64,000 bases of DNA from an uncultured Acidobacteriia bacterium (GTDB lineage: Bacteria; Acidobacteriota; Terriglobia; Bryobacterales; Bryobacteraceae), in NCBI GenBank assembly GCA_903909435.1, contig CAIVVT010000051.1:1-64000 (forward strand), given 5' to 3'. The position numbers were made by a program, and so were the translations under genes. The notes beneath the pieces are model-generated. The model was not told the DNA's origin. It worked only from the letters and a program-made list of their open reading frames with translations, and did no database searches. How positions within the stretch are numbered: position 1 is the first letter of the stretch; each line of letters begins with the position of its first letter. Shown in pieces: positions 25,505 to 33,780 of the stretch.

Positions 25505-26854
25505 TTACACTTCCACAACCCGCATATTGACGGGATCCCATTGCTTCAGGCGGTTCTCGTAGTAACTCATGTTGGCCAGCAGGGCCGGCCCTGCGGCGCG
25601 CAGGCCGAAGGTGGCGTCCTCGACCACGGGTTGGCGCGAACGCACGGAGTTGAAGAAATTCGTATGGTGCGCGAAATCGTTGGAGTAGCCGTGCGGCGGC
25701 AGGAAGGTCTCTTCTTCCGAGAGTTCGAGGTTATCGGCGTTGACCACCTTCTCGGGATACTTCGCGCGGTACTCGGCGATGATGTTCTTCGCCGTAGCGC
25801 TCGAAAACTGTCCGGGAGTCATCCCCGGTTCGCTGGGCTTGGGGGGCTTGGTCACCGTGACGCCGTGGGCCACCCGCATCACACCCTCGCTGCCGGTGAA
25901 CTTGAAGCCCGAGGTCTCGCCACCGCCGCAGACGAAGTTCACGCGCAAAGCGAGATTGAAGGCCGGGTGATTCTCGGTCTTCTCGTAGTCGAACAGGCCC
26001 ACCACGATGTCCGGGGCGTCGCGATCGCCCTTCCAGAAGTACAGCCCGCCGGAGGCGAACACCCGCACCGGTCCCATGGAACTGGTGATGAAGTGGATTC
26101 CGGTAAACAGGTGAACGAACAGGTCGCCCGCGACGCCAGTGCCGTAATCGCTCCAATTGCGCCACTGGAAAGCACGCTGCGCGTCGAAAGGACGTTTGGG
26201 TGCGCTGCCCAGAAAGCGATCCCAATCGAGCGTGGCGGGACTGGCGTCGGGCGGAATCGAATAGCGCCAGGCGCCGAGGGCGGAGTTGCGGTCGATCCAG
26301 GCCTCGACGGTGCTGAGCTGACCGATCGCGCCGGAGCGGAACAGCTCCTGCGCCTTCTTGTACACTACGGAGCTGGCGCACTGGCTGCCCACCTGCAGAA
26401 TGCGGTTGTACTTCCTGGCGGCGTCGATCACTTTGTGGCCGTCCTGCCATTGCTTAACCATGGGTTTCTGGCAGTAGACGTCCTTGCCCGCTGCCAGCGC
26501 GTCCTGTGTGATCTGGGCGTGCCAGTGGTCGGGTGTGGCGATGATGACGGCGTCGATGTCCTTGCGCGAGAGCACTTCGCGGTAGTCTCGCGTGGTGAAG
26601 ACGTCGTTGCCCCACTGCTCCTTGGCGCGGATCAACCGGCCCTCGTAAACGTCGCACACGGCGACCAGTTTCGTGCCGGGCACGCTCAGCGCAGTGGAGG
26701 TGTCGCCGGAGCCCATAATGCCGCAGCCGATGGTCGCAAATTGAATCTTGTCGTTGGCCGGTGTCTGGGCCAAAGCCTGCGACGAGAGGATCGCGGGGAG
26801 CCCGAGGCCCGCCGCGCCGCCGGCCTGCAGGAAATGTCGCCGGGAAGATGCCAT
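25505..26854 (-). CDS. Gfo/Idh/MocA-family oxidoreductase, Tat-exported paralogue
   Basis: The 449-residue product has a twin-arginine signal, SSRRHFLQAGGAAGLGLPAIL at about 3-23, and then a Rossmann domain starting IQFATIGCGIMGSGDTS and a typical C-terminal Gfo/Idh domain (EAWIDRNSALGAWRYSIP, GDLFVHLFTG). Tat export of an enzyme with its nucleotide cofactor already bound fits periplasmic sugar oxidoreductases such as GFOR, and is common in Solibacter-like genomes. Its substrate is unknown. The start is set at ATG 26854 by the signal; ATG 26863 would add three residues. It is divergent from the GH2 gene across 122 bp. Confidence 0.88.
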   Translation of the reverse strand: MASSRRHFLQAGGAAGLGLPAILSSQALAQTPANDKIQFATIGCGIMGSGDTSTALSVPGTKLVAVCDVYEGRLIRAKEQWGNDVFTTRDYREVLSRKDIDAVIIATPDHWHAQITQDALAAGKDVYCQKPMVKQWQDGHKVIDAARKYNRILQVGSQCASSVVYKKAQELFRSGAIGQLSTVEAWIDRNSALGAWRYSIPPDASPATLDWDRFLGSAPKRPFDAQRAFQWRNWSDYGTGVAGDLFVHLFTGIHFITSSMGPVRVFASGGLYFWKGDRDAPDIVVGLFDYEKTENHPAFNLALRVNFVCGGGETSGFKFTGSEGVMRVAHGVTVTKPPKPSEPGMTPGQFSSATAKNIIAEYRAKYPEKVVNADNLELSEEETFLPPHGYSNDFAHHTNFFNSVRSRQPVVEDATFGLRAAGPALLANMSYYENRLKQWDPVNMRVVEV

Positions 26855-26976
26855 GCGAACCATTCTATGCACTTGGAGCATCGCTCGGCAGCAATCGGCA
26901 TAATGGATGGCATGGGCCTTGGTGGGCGGCGCCCTCCGGGCCAACCACGCAGGGGCGAGTATTGAGGAGTAAGTCT

Positions 26977-29568
26977 ATGAGCACAATCGGCAAACCGGCT
27001 GGCGTGGAGGCTGCTGGGGCGACTCCGGTCGCTGATCCGGGACGCAGGCAGGTGCTGGCGGGCCTCGCCGGGTTCACCCTCGCCACGCTCTCCGCGGAGG
27101 CGGCCCAGGGGCCATCCGCTGCCCCCGAAACACCGGCCAAGGTTGCACCGTCCGGGACGGCGGTTACACTGACTCCTCGCAACCAACCCCTCGATGACGG
27201 TTGGCTGTTCTTCCGGGGGGACGCGGCCGGGGCCGAAAAGCCCGGTTTCGTCGATGCGGAGTGGCGCACGCTGGACCTTCCGCATGACTGGAGCATTGAA
27301 GATCTGCCGGTGCGGCCTGGAGCCGCCGGGAAGACGGTGCCTGGGACGACGAATCCAATTCAGGTCGGACCGTTCGACGCCGAGTTGAGCCAGGGCCAGG
27401 GCGCGACCGGCTGGGTGGTCGGCGGGACGGGCTGGTACCGCAAGCATTTCTCAGCCGACAAACTGCCATCCCAGGCCCACGTTGAGCTCGACTTCGACGG
27501 CGTCTACATGAATGCCGAGGTCTGGCTGAATGGGGAACTGCTGGGCCAGCACCCTTACGGTTACATGGGTTTTGCGTTTGACCTGACGCCGCACCTGAAA
27601 CGAGACGGTGACAACGTGATCGCCGTGCGCGTGCGCAACGAAGGCAAGAACAGCCGCTGGTATTCGGGCTCCGGCATCTACCGGCACGTCCGTCTGGTCG
27701 TTACGCGCCGCGTCCGCATCCCGCAGTGGGGCATCCAGGTGACAACGCCGGATGTCAGCCGGGAGAGCGCCATGGTGAAAGTGGTCACGCGACTGGAGAA
27801 CCTCGGCACGGTGTCCGAGAACGTGATCGTGCGTTTCCGCCTGCTGGATCCGGAAGGGAACGAAGTGGGCGTGCGGGAGGGTGTGGAATCGATCGAAAAG
27901 GAAGATCAGGGCGAAGTGGTTCTGGCAATGGCGGTGCTGGAGCCGAAACTCTGGTCGCCCAGGACCCCCCGGCTCTACCGGGTTGCGATCGAGGTTGCAT
28001 CCGGCGACATCGTACTGGACCGTTACAGCCTGCCCATTGGCATCCGCTCGGTCGATGTTGACCCCTTCCACGGACTGCGCATCAATGGTGAGAGCTTCAA
28101 GCTGAAGGGCGCCTGCATGCACCACGACAACGGGGTGCTGGGAGCGGCGGCCATCGACCGGGCGGAAGAGCGGCGCGTGGAGTTGATGAAGCGCAACGGG
28201 TTCAACGCCATCCGCACCAGCCACAACCCGCCGTCGCCCGCGTTTCTGAATGCCTGCGACCGGCTGGGGATGGTGGTGATCGACGAGGCTTTCGACATGT
28301 GGACAGTCGCCAAGAACCCCGATGATTACCACAACTATTTTGCCAAATGGGGCGATCGCGACTTCGAGAGTATGGTGCTGCGCGACCGCAACCATCCCAG
28401 CGTCCTGTTCTGGAGCATCGGCAACGAGATCCCGGAGCGGGCCGATCCGGAGGGCGTGGCGATCGCGGAAAGGCTCTCGGAAGCGGCCAAACGCCTCGAC
28501 CCAGGCAGGCTGGTCACGGCCGCGATTTGCGGGTTCTGGGAGAAGCCCGGGCGGGACTGGGCCGAGTCCGCTCCAGCCTTCGAGCACCTCGACGTGGGTG
28601 GCTACAACTACGAGTGGAAACACTACGAGCCGGACCACGAGTTGTTCCCGCAGCGCATGATGATGGGCACGGAGTCGTTTCCGGTGGAGGCCTTCGAGAA
28701 CTGGCAGGCGGTGCAGAAGCACCCGTATGTGATTGGCGATTTCGTCTGGACGGGCATGGACTACCTGGGCGAAAGCGGCCTCGGAAATTCCTCGCTCAGC
28801 GGCAGCAAGAATACCGATTCGATGCCGTTCCCGTGGTTCAACGCCTGGTGCGGCGACCTGGATGTGACCGGAGGCAAGAAGCCGCAGTCGTACTATCGCG
28901 ACGTGGTCTGGGGCAACAGCAAGCTCGAGATGGCGGTGCAAAAGCCCATCCCCGCGGGGCAGACCGAAGTGCTCAGCAGGTGGGGCTGGTCCGACGAACT
29001 GCGGAGTTGGACCTGGCCCGGCGCAGAAGGCAAGAAGCTGAAAGTGCGGGTCTATAGCTCGGGGGACGAGGTCCATCTCGAGTTGAACGGCACCCGCATT
29101 GCGAAGAGCCCGGTGTCGGCCGAAACGAAGCTGCGCGCCGAGTTTGAGGTTGCCTACGCGCCGGGCGAGTTGAAGGCGATTGCCATGAAGAACGGCAAGG
29201 AAATCGCCGTTTTGGCGTTCAAAACCGCGGGGAAACCGGCGAGACTCGCACTCAGAGCCGACCGGGTACAGATCCGCGCGAATCGCAATGCGCTGTCCTA
29301 CGTCACCGTCGAGGTACTCGACCAGGAGGGCAACGTCGTGCCGGACGCGGCGGTTGCGGTCAACTTCAGCCTGAAAGGCCCCGCGGAATTGGCCGGTGTG
29401 GGGAATGCGAACCCGCGCGACATGGCCAGTTTCCGCCAACCCCGGCGCACGACCTTCAGAGGCAGGTGTCTGGCCGTGGTGCGGCCCGTGGGCGGTCCTG
29501 GAGCCGTCACGCTGCGCGCGGAGGCTGTGGGGCTGACGGCGGCGAGTGTGGCTATCGAGACGACCTGA
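26977..29568 (+). CDS. Exported GH2 beta-galactosidase-like glycoside hydrolase
   Basis: The 863-residue product has an N-terminal twin-arginine-like segment (DPGRRQVLAGLAGFTLATLSA, 20-40), a sugar-binding domain (about 70-240), an immunoglobulin-like domain, the TIM-barrel catalytic domain and C-terminal beta domains including an Ig-like DUF4982/BIG-type region. Proposed acid/base is E484 in WSIGNEIPE and the nucleophile E566 in MMGTESFP. The likely role is exo-hydrolysis of beta-linked galactosyl or related residues outside the cytoplasm. GAGGAG eight bases before the ATG fixes the start. It faces the two Gfo/Idh genes from a shared upstream region, suggesting one sugar pathway. Confidence 0.9.
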   Translation: MSTIGKPAGVEAAGATPVADPGRRQVLAGLAGFTLATLSAEAAQGPSAAPETPAKVAPSGTAVTLTPRNQPLDDGWLFFRGDAAGAEKPGFVDAEWRTLDLPHDWSIEDLPVRPGAAGKTVPGTTNPIQVGPFDAELSQGQGATGWVVGGTGWYRKHFSADKLPSQAHVELDFDGVYMNAEVWLNGELLGQHPYGYMGFAFDLTPHLKRDGDNVIAVRVRNEGKNSRWYSGSGIYRHVRLVVTRRVRIPQWGIQVTTPDVSRESAMVKVVTRLENLGTVSENVIVRFRLLDPEGNEVGVREGVESIEKEDQGEVVLAMAVLEPKLWSPRTPRLYRVAIEVASGDIVLDRYSLPIGIRSVDVDPFHGLRINGESFKLKGACMHHDNGVLGAAAIDRAEERRVELMKRNGFNAIRTSHNPPSPAFLNACDRLGMVVIDEAFDMWTVAKNPDDYHNYFAKWGDRDFESMVLRDRNHPSVLFWSIGNEIPERADPEGVAIAERLSEAAKRLDPGRLVTAAICGFWEKPGRDWAESAPAFEHLDVGGYNYEWKHYEPDHELFPQRMMMGTESFPVEAFENWQAVQKHPYVIGDFVWTGMDYLGESGLGNSSLSGSKNTDSMPFPWFNAWCGDLDVTGGKKPQSYYRDVVWGNSKLEMAVQKPIPAGQTEVLSRWGWSDELRSWTWPGAEGKKLKVRVYSSGDEVHLELNGTRIAKSPVSAETKLRAEFEVAYAPGELKAIAMKNGKEIAVLAFKTAGKPARLALRADRVQIRANRNALSYVTVEVLDQEGNVVPDAAVAVNFSLKGPAELAGVGNANPRDMASFRQPRRTTFRGRCLAVVRPVGGPGAVTLRAEAVGLTAASVAIETT

Positions 29569-29579
29569 TTGACCGTTTG

Positions 29580-29607
29580 CTGGTGGGGGGATGCCATGCC
29601 CCGCCAG
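29580..29607. terminator. Imperfect GC hairpin between GH2 and the convergent YrdC gene
   Basis: Arms starting CTGGTGGGG and ending CCCCGCCAG pair with one wobble and an internal mismatch; the loop lies around 29593-29595. It is 11 bp after the GH2 stop codon, in the convergent gap. It lacks a U-run. Confidence 0.45.
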
Positions 29608-29622
29608 ACCTGTGAGTGGACT

Positions 29623-30282
29623 TCAGGCGTGCTTGAGGCAGTCGGCGATGTCGCGTTCGGGGATGGCGCCCTCTTTGATCAGACGCCAGTAAGGCTCCGT
29701 GATATCCACCGTGGTCGCGCCCATGCCCGCGCAGTGACCGCCGTCCAGGACCAGGTCGATCCGGCCGTCTAACACGCCGAAGACTTCGATGCCGCTGGCA
29801 CAGGTCGGCGAGCCGGTGAAGTTGGCGCTGGTGGCGACCAGCGGCTGGCCCATTAATTCGAGCAGCGCGCCGGCTACCTTGGACCGGGACTGGCGCAGGC
29901 CCAGGCGGCCCGTGTTGCCGGTGACGCGCAAGGGCACTTTGGCCGAGGCCGGCACGATGATGGTCAGCGGGCCCGGCCAGAAGCGGCGCGCCAGCAGGTT
30001 GAAGCGGACTGGCGGGTCCGTCACCAACTCCTCCGCCATCATGAAATCCGTCACCAGCAAGGGCAGCGAATAGAGCGACTCGCGACCCTTGGCGGCGAAG
30101 ACCGCCCGCACGGCCTGCAAGTTGAAAGGGTCAGAGACGATCGTGTAGAGCGCGTCTGTCGGAATGGCGACGATGCCACCCTTCCTGATGAGCGCGGCCG
30201 CCCGGGCGATAGCCTCGGGAGCAGGATCATGCTGGTCGATTTCGAGCAGGTCGGTTGGCGTCACGTAAGTTATTGAACGCAC
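29623..30282 (-). CDS. Sua5/YciO/YrdC-family protein, possible threonylcarbamoyl-AMP synthase
   Basis: The 219-residue product has the YrdC fold that makes threonylcarbamoyl-AMP for the t6A base of tRNAs. The fold is visible as AALIRKGGIVAIPTDALY (about 29-46), GRESLYSLPLLV and the C-terminal LVATSANFTG. The normally invariant PTETVYGLG reads PTDALYTIVS, and the KGRP motif reads KGRES, so this could be a diverged paralogue (YciO type) rather than the essential TsaC. The start is a GTG; the only nearby ATG is out of frame. Convergent with GH2; it does not overlap its neighbours. Confidence 0.7.
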   Translation of the reverse strand: MRSITYVTPTDLLEIDQHDPAPEAIARAAALIRKGGIVAIPTDALYTIVSDPFNLQAVRAVFAAKGRESLYSLPLLVTDFMMAEELVTDPPVRFNLLARRFWPGPLTIIVPASAKVPLRVTGNTGRLGLRQSRSKVAGALLELMGQPLVATSANFTGSPTCASGIEVFGVLDGRIDLVLDGGHCAGMGATTVDITEPYWRLIKEGAIPERDIADCLKHA

Positions 30283-30319
30283 GCTTCATCCGAAGGAGCG
30301 TGCAGGTCAACTTGCAAGT

Positions 30320-32200
30320 CTAGCGCGGGCCAATCGCAGCGGCAACCTCGACCGCGAGGTTGTACCGGCCAAACGGGGCACTCAGCTGAACCCCGTCCAC
30401 CAAGGGCCGGACCCGGCGGACCATCTCCTGGGCGATTGCGACGCCCTCGGCGCGGGCCTTTTCCGGGCTATCGGCGGATTTCAGGCGCTCCATGAACTCA
30501 GCCGGCACGGGCACGCGCAGCTCGTTCACCATGAACTCGGCGTTGCGGAAGCTGGTCAGGGGCCAGATCCCGGCGAGCACCGGGACGCGGAAGCCCGCGA
30601 TGCGCCTGACGAATTCCTCCAGCTGGTGGACGTCGAAAACGGGTTGAGTGACGATATACTCGGCTCCCGCCTGGATCTTCCACTCGGTGCGGCGGATCTC
30701 CACGTCCATGTTCAACGCGCCCGGGTTGGCGCCGACGCCGAGCAGCAGCGCGGTTTGCGAACCGATCGGGTTGCCCCCGATGTCGAGCCCCTGGTTGAGG
30801 CCGTTGACGATGTTGGCGAGACCGATGGAGTCCACATCGAAGACCGCCGTCGCGTCCGGGTAACTGCCCATGCGGGGCGGGTCGCCGGTGATGCAGATCA
30901 GGTTGCGGATGCCGGCGGCGTGAGCGCCCAACAACTCACTCTGGATGCCGAGAATGTTGCGATCGCGGCAGCAGAAGTGGAGCACGGACTCGATGCCAGC
31001 CTCGCGCTCGATCAACTGGCAGGTGACCTGCGCGCTCATGCGGGCGCTGGCGCGCGGCCCATCGGGCACATTGATGGCGTCGATGCCGTGTTGCTTGCAC
31101 AGCCGCGCGCCCTCGATTTCCTTGCTGGCATTCACCCCGCGCGGCGGCAGGATCTCCACGAATGCCACGAACTTGCCCGCCGCGAGCTTAGCGCCGACGG
31201 AGGACTTCGCCGCCACGGCGACCTTCGGCATGGCCTGGACGGCGTCTTTCTTCTCCTCGACGCTGGCCTGGACGGCGCTTTGACCCGGCTGCAGCGAGCG
31301 AATCTCACTGCGAATCGCTTTGATGTGTTCGGGCGTGGTGCCGCAGCAGCCGCCCACGATGCGCACTCCAGCCCACAGCATGCGGCGGGCGTACTGCGCC
31401 ATATACTCCGGCGAGCACAGGTACAGGTTGCGGCCGTCCACCAGGGCAGGGTGCCCCGCGTTCGGCATCGCGCTGGTGGGCTTGCCGGTGAACTGCATCA
31501 CGCGTTCCAGCGTTTCGAGCGTGGCCTTCGGGCCGACGGAACAATTGATTCCGACCACGTCGGCGGGCGATTCTTCCAGGAACTTCGCGAAGGTCGCCGT
31601 CTTCGTACCGTCGTGCAGGTTACCCTCGTCGTCGATGGTGACCTGCGCCACCAGGACAGTTTCAGGGCCAGCGACCTCGCGGGCGGCGGCCAGGGCTTCG
31701 CGCAGTTCGTTGAGATGCTGGAAGGTTTCGAGAACGAGCAGGTCCACGCCCTCTTCCACTAAGGCCTGGATCTGCTCCTGGAAGACCGCACGCGCCTCCG
31801 CCAGCGAAGTCGGACCGAGCGGTTCCAACAGCACACCCAGTGGACCGAGGGCGCCCGCCACGAACACGTCGGAGCGCTCCTGCGCCGCCTCGCGAGCCAG
31901 ACGGACGCCGGCCTGATTGATCTCGACGGTCTTGTTGGCGATGCCGAAGTTGGCGAGGCGCAGCCGGTTCGCGCCAAAGGTGTTGGACTCCAGAATCTCT
32001 GCGCCGTTGCGCACGTAATCCTTATGAATATCGAGGACCAGAGCCGGACTGGTGATGTTCAGTTCGTCGTAGCAGCGGTTGATGAAGACGCCCTTGGAGT
32101 AGAGGACGGTGCCCATGGCGCCGTCGGCGACGATAGCCCGTTTCCCCAGCAGTTCTCTAAACTCGGCGGCGCGGCTGATTCCGTGTGGCATCTTCTCCAT
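30320..32200 (-). CDS. Fused homocysteine S-methyltransferase / methylenetetrahydrofolate reductase
   Basis: A 626-residue bifunctional protein of the YitJ type. The N-terminal ~300 residues are a zinc-dependent homocysteine S-methyltransferase barrel with ligands C220 (INCSVG) and C285/C286 (VGGCCGTT). After a linker at about 305-340 comes a MetF-like FAD-binding barrel (FVEILPPRGVNASKEIEGA, ICITGDPPRMG). The fusion may pass a methyl group or couple one-carbon reduction to methionine formation; the exact methyl donor of this class is uncertain. The gene is 42 bp downstream of nothing on its strand, and 42 bp upstream of the HAD-UbiA gene's stop end. Confidence 0.88.
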   Translation of the reverse strand: MEKMPHGISRAAEFRELLGKRAIVADGAMGTVLYSKGVFINRCYDELNITSPALVLDIHKDYVRNGAEILESNTFGANRLRLANFGIANKTVEINQAGVRLAREAAQERSDVFVAGALGPLGVLLEPLGPTSLAEARAVFQEQIQALVEEGVDLLVLETFQHLNELREALAAAREVAGPETVLVAQVTIDDEGNLHDGTKTATFAKFLEESPADVVGINCSVGPKATLETLERVMQFTGKPTSAMPNAGHPALVDGRNLYLCSPEYMAQYARRMLWAGVRIVGGCCGTTPEHIKAIRSEIRSLQPGQSAVQASVEEKKDAVQAMPKVAVAAKSSVGAKLAAGKFVAFVEILPPRGVNASKEIEGARLCKQHGIDAINVPDGPRASARMSAQVTCQLIEREAGIESVLHFCCRDRNILGIQSELLGAHAAGIRNLICITGDPPRMGSYPDATAVFDVDSIGLANIVNGLNQGLDIGGNPIGSQTALLLGVGANPGALNMDVEIRRTEWKIQAGAEYIVTQPVFDVHQLEEFVRRIAGFRVPVLAGIWPLTSFRNAEFMVNELRVPVPAEFMERLKSADSPEKARAEGVAIAQEMVRRVRPLVDGVQLSAPFGRYNLAVEVAAAIGPR

Positions 32201-32242
32201 TGTAGTGTTCGTGTCAAAAGCGGCCGGTTTGAGATGGTGGCG

Positions 32243-33706
32243 CTACTCGATGCCGGGCATGGCGATCCACCCGGAGCGGGCCAACAGCACGGCCCCGCCC
32301 AGGAACGCGGCGAGGGCGTAACTCATTGGGTCGCGCACCGCGAATAGCACGGGGTCCTCATCGAGTTGGCCACGCGAGGCGACCAGCCACACGCGCAGCA
32401 GCCAGAAGATCACCCCCAGGACCACGACCCACAGCCATTGCGGTTCGCGATACAGGTTGTGCACTTCCTTGCTTTGGATATAGAGCGTGAGAATGATGCC
32501 CGCGGTGAAGCAGCTGGCGATACCGGAGGATTGGACCGCGGCCAGGTCCCAAACGAAGTAGGCCCGGCCCGAGACGGCCGTAGCGTGGCGCTGCTGCAGG
32601 CCGATCAATTCCGACGCGCGTTTGCTGAAGGCCAGGCTTAGGAACAGGAAGGTGCAGAAGCCCATCAGCCACTGCGAACACAGGACTCCGGTGGCCGCCG
32701 CGCCCAGCAGGACGCGAATGGTGTAGAGGCCCGAGAGCGTGAAAACGTCCACCAAAGGCTTGCGCTTCAGGTAAAAGCTATAGGTCACCGAAATGACCGG
32801 GTAAACGGACAGGATCAGGCGGGCGGGCGGGGGCAGCCAGAACGCGAGCACGAGCGCGGCCGCCAGCAGGAACGGGACAATCGCCACGCCGGCCGCGACC
32901 GGTAGAGCGCCGCTGGCGAAAGGGCGTTTCCGCTTCCTGGGATGCTTGCGGTCCGATTCCAAATCCAGCAGGTCGTTGATGATGTAGATCGACGAGGCGC
33001 AGAAGCTGAGCGCGAAGAAAGCCAGCAGCGCCGACAGCCACAGGCTCGAGTCAAACAGCCGGTGAGAGGTCAACAGGACGGTGAGCACTAGGACGTTCTT
33101 GACCCATTGCTGGACGCGCATGGCCCGGGCGATGGTGCGGAGGCTGAAGGGCAGGGACGGGAAGACCAGGGCGGTCGGGAATTCCACCTCGACCTGGGCC
33201 TCCAACTCCCGCGATGCGCCGGCCACGATCGGGCGGCGCGCACTGCTCCAAACAGGCATGTCGATGACGCCGTCGCCCGCGTAGTCGAAGCCCTTTTCTC
33301 CGAAACGCTCCACCAGAAAGCGCTGCTTGCGGCTGCCGGAGAGGTTGCGATTCCCGTCGCTGCCCCACGCTTCGTCGAACAGCGGGCCCAGGTGGGACGA
33401 AACGGCATCCGCCACGCGCTGGTCGGAAGCCGTGACCAGGCATAGCTTGCGCCCGGCGGATTTCTGATCGCGCAGCCAATCCATGAACTCGGACCTGTAC
33501 GGGAGCAGGGAACAGTCGATGGCGGCCTCGGCGGTCAGACGGCGCTTAAACCCGGCCTTGCCGCGAGCGAGCCAGAAGGGGAGTCGAAACAGGAGCGGAG
33601 GGTTGCGCTTGACCGCGATAATCAACGCTTCGTGCAGCGTGTCGGTTGCGACCAGCGTGCCGTCGAGGTCCACGCAGAGCGGAACGTCATCGCTGTGGGA
33701 TTGCAT
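32243..33706 (-). CDS. Fusion of HAD-type phosphatase and UbiA-type prenyltransferase
   Basis: The 487-residue protein starts with a HAD domain: DLDGT at 13-17 (nucleophile D13), TAS at about 92-94 and GDGVID near 145. From ~190 it becomes a UbiA-type membrane prenyltransferase with about 8-9 helices. The prenyl-diphosphate Mg site is NDLLDLESDRKHPRK at 244-258 (D245, D248, D252). The arrangement resembles decaprenyl-phosphate phosphoribosyltransferase-like proteins used for arabinose-type cell-wall precursors, where the phosphatase would act on the product. Start ATG 33706 is chosen because the HAD domain begins there. It precedes the methyltransferase gene on the same strand by 42 bp, and is divergent from argS. 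Confidence 0.8.
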   Translation of the reverse strand: MQSHSDDVPLCVDLDGTLVATDTLHEALIIAVKRNPPLLFRLPFWLARGKAGFKRRLTAEAAIDCSLLPYRSEFMDWLRDQKSAGRKLCLVTASDQRVADAVSSHLGPLFDEAWGSDGNRNLSGSRKQRFLVERFGEKGFDYAGDGVIDMPVWSSARRPIVAGASRELEAQVEVEFPTALVFPSLPFSLRTIARAMRVQQWVKNVLVLTVLLTSHRLFDSSLWLSALLAFFALSFCASSIYIINDLLDLESDRKHPRKRKRPFASGALPVAAGVAIVPFLLAAALVLAFWLPPPARLILSVYPVISVTYSFYLKRKPLVDVFTLSGLYTIRVLLGAAATGVLCSQWLMGFCTFLFLSLAFSKRASELIGLQQRHATAVSGRAYFVWDLAAVQSSGIASCFTAGIILTLYIQSKEVHNLYREPQWLWVVVLGVIFWLLRVWLVASRGQLDEDPVLFAVRDPMSYALAAFLGGAVLLARSGWIAMPGIE

Positions 33707-33780
33707 AGAGGTCGCGCGACAGGCCAGATACATTCTAAACCCATGTGCGGCGGGCAAGTTCCCGCAAGCTGCCTGATACG

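Noticed and set aside
27451-29439. A 662-codon open frame opposite the GH2 gene
   Set aside because: No recognisable domain and biased composition; GH2 catalytic motifs lie on the plus strand.
32201-32242. A SAM or cobalamin riboswitch ahead of the homocysteine methyltransferase gene
   Set aside because: Only 42 bp separate this gene from the stop of the HAD-UbiA gene, too short for either riboswitch, and no conserved core is visible.
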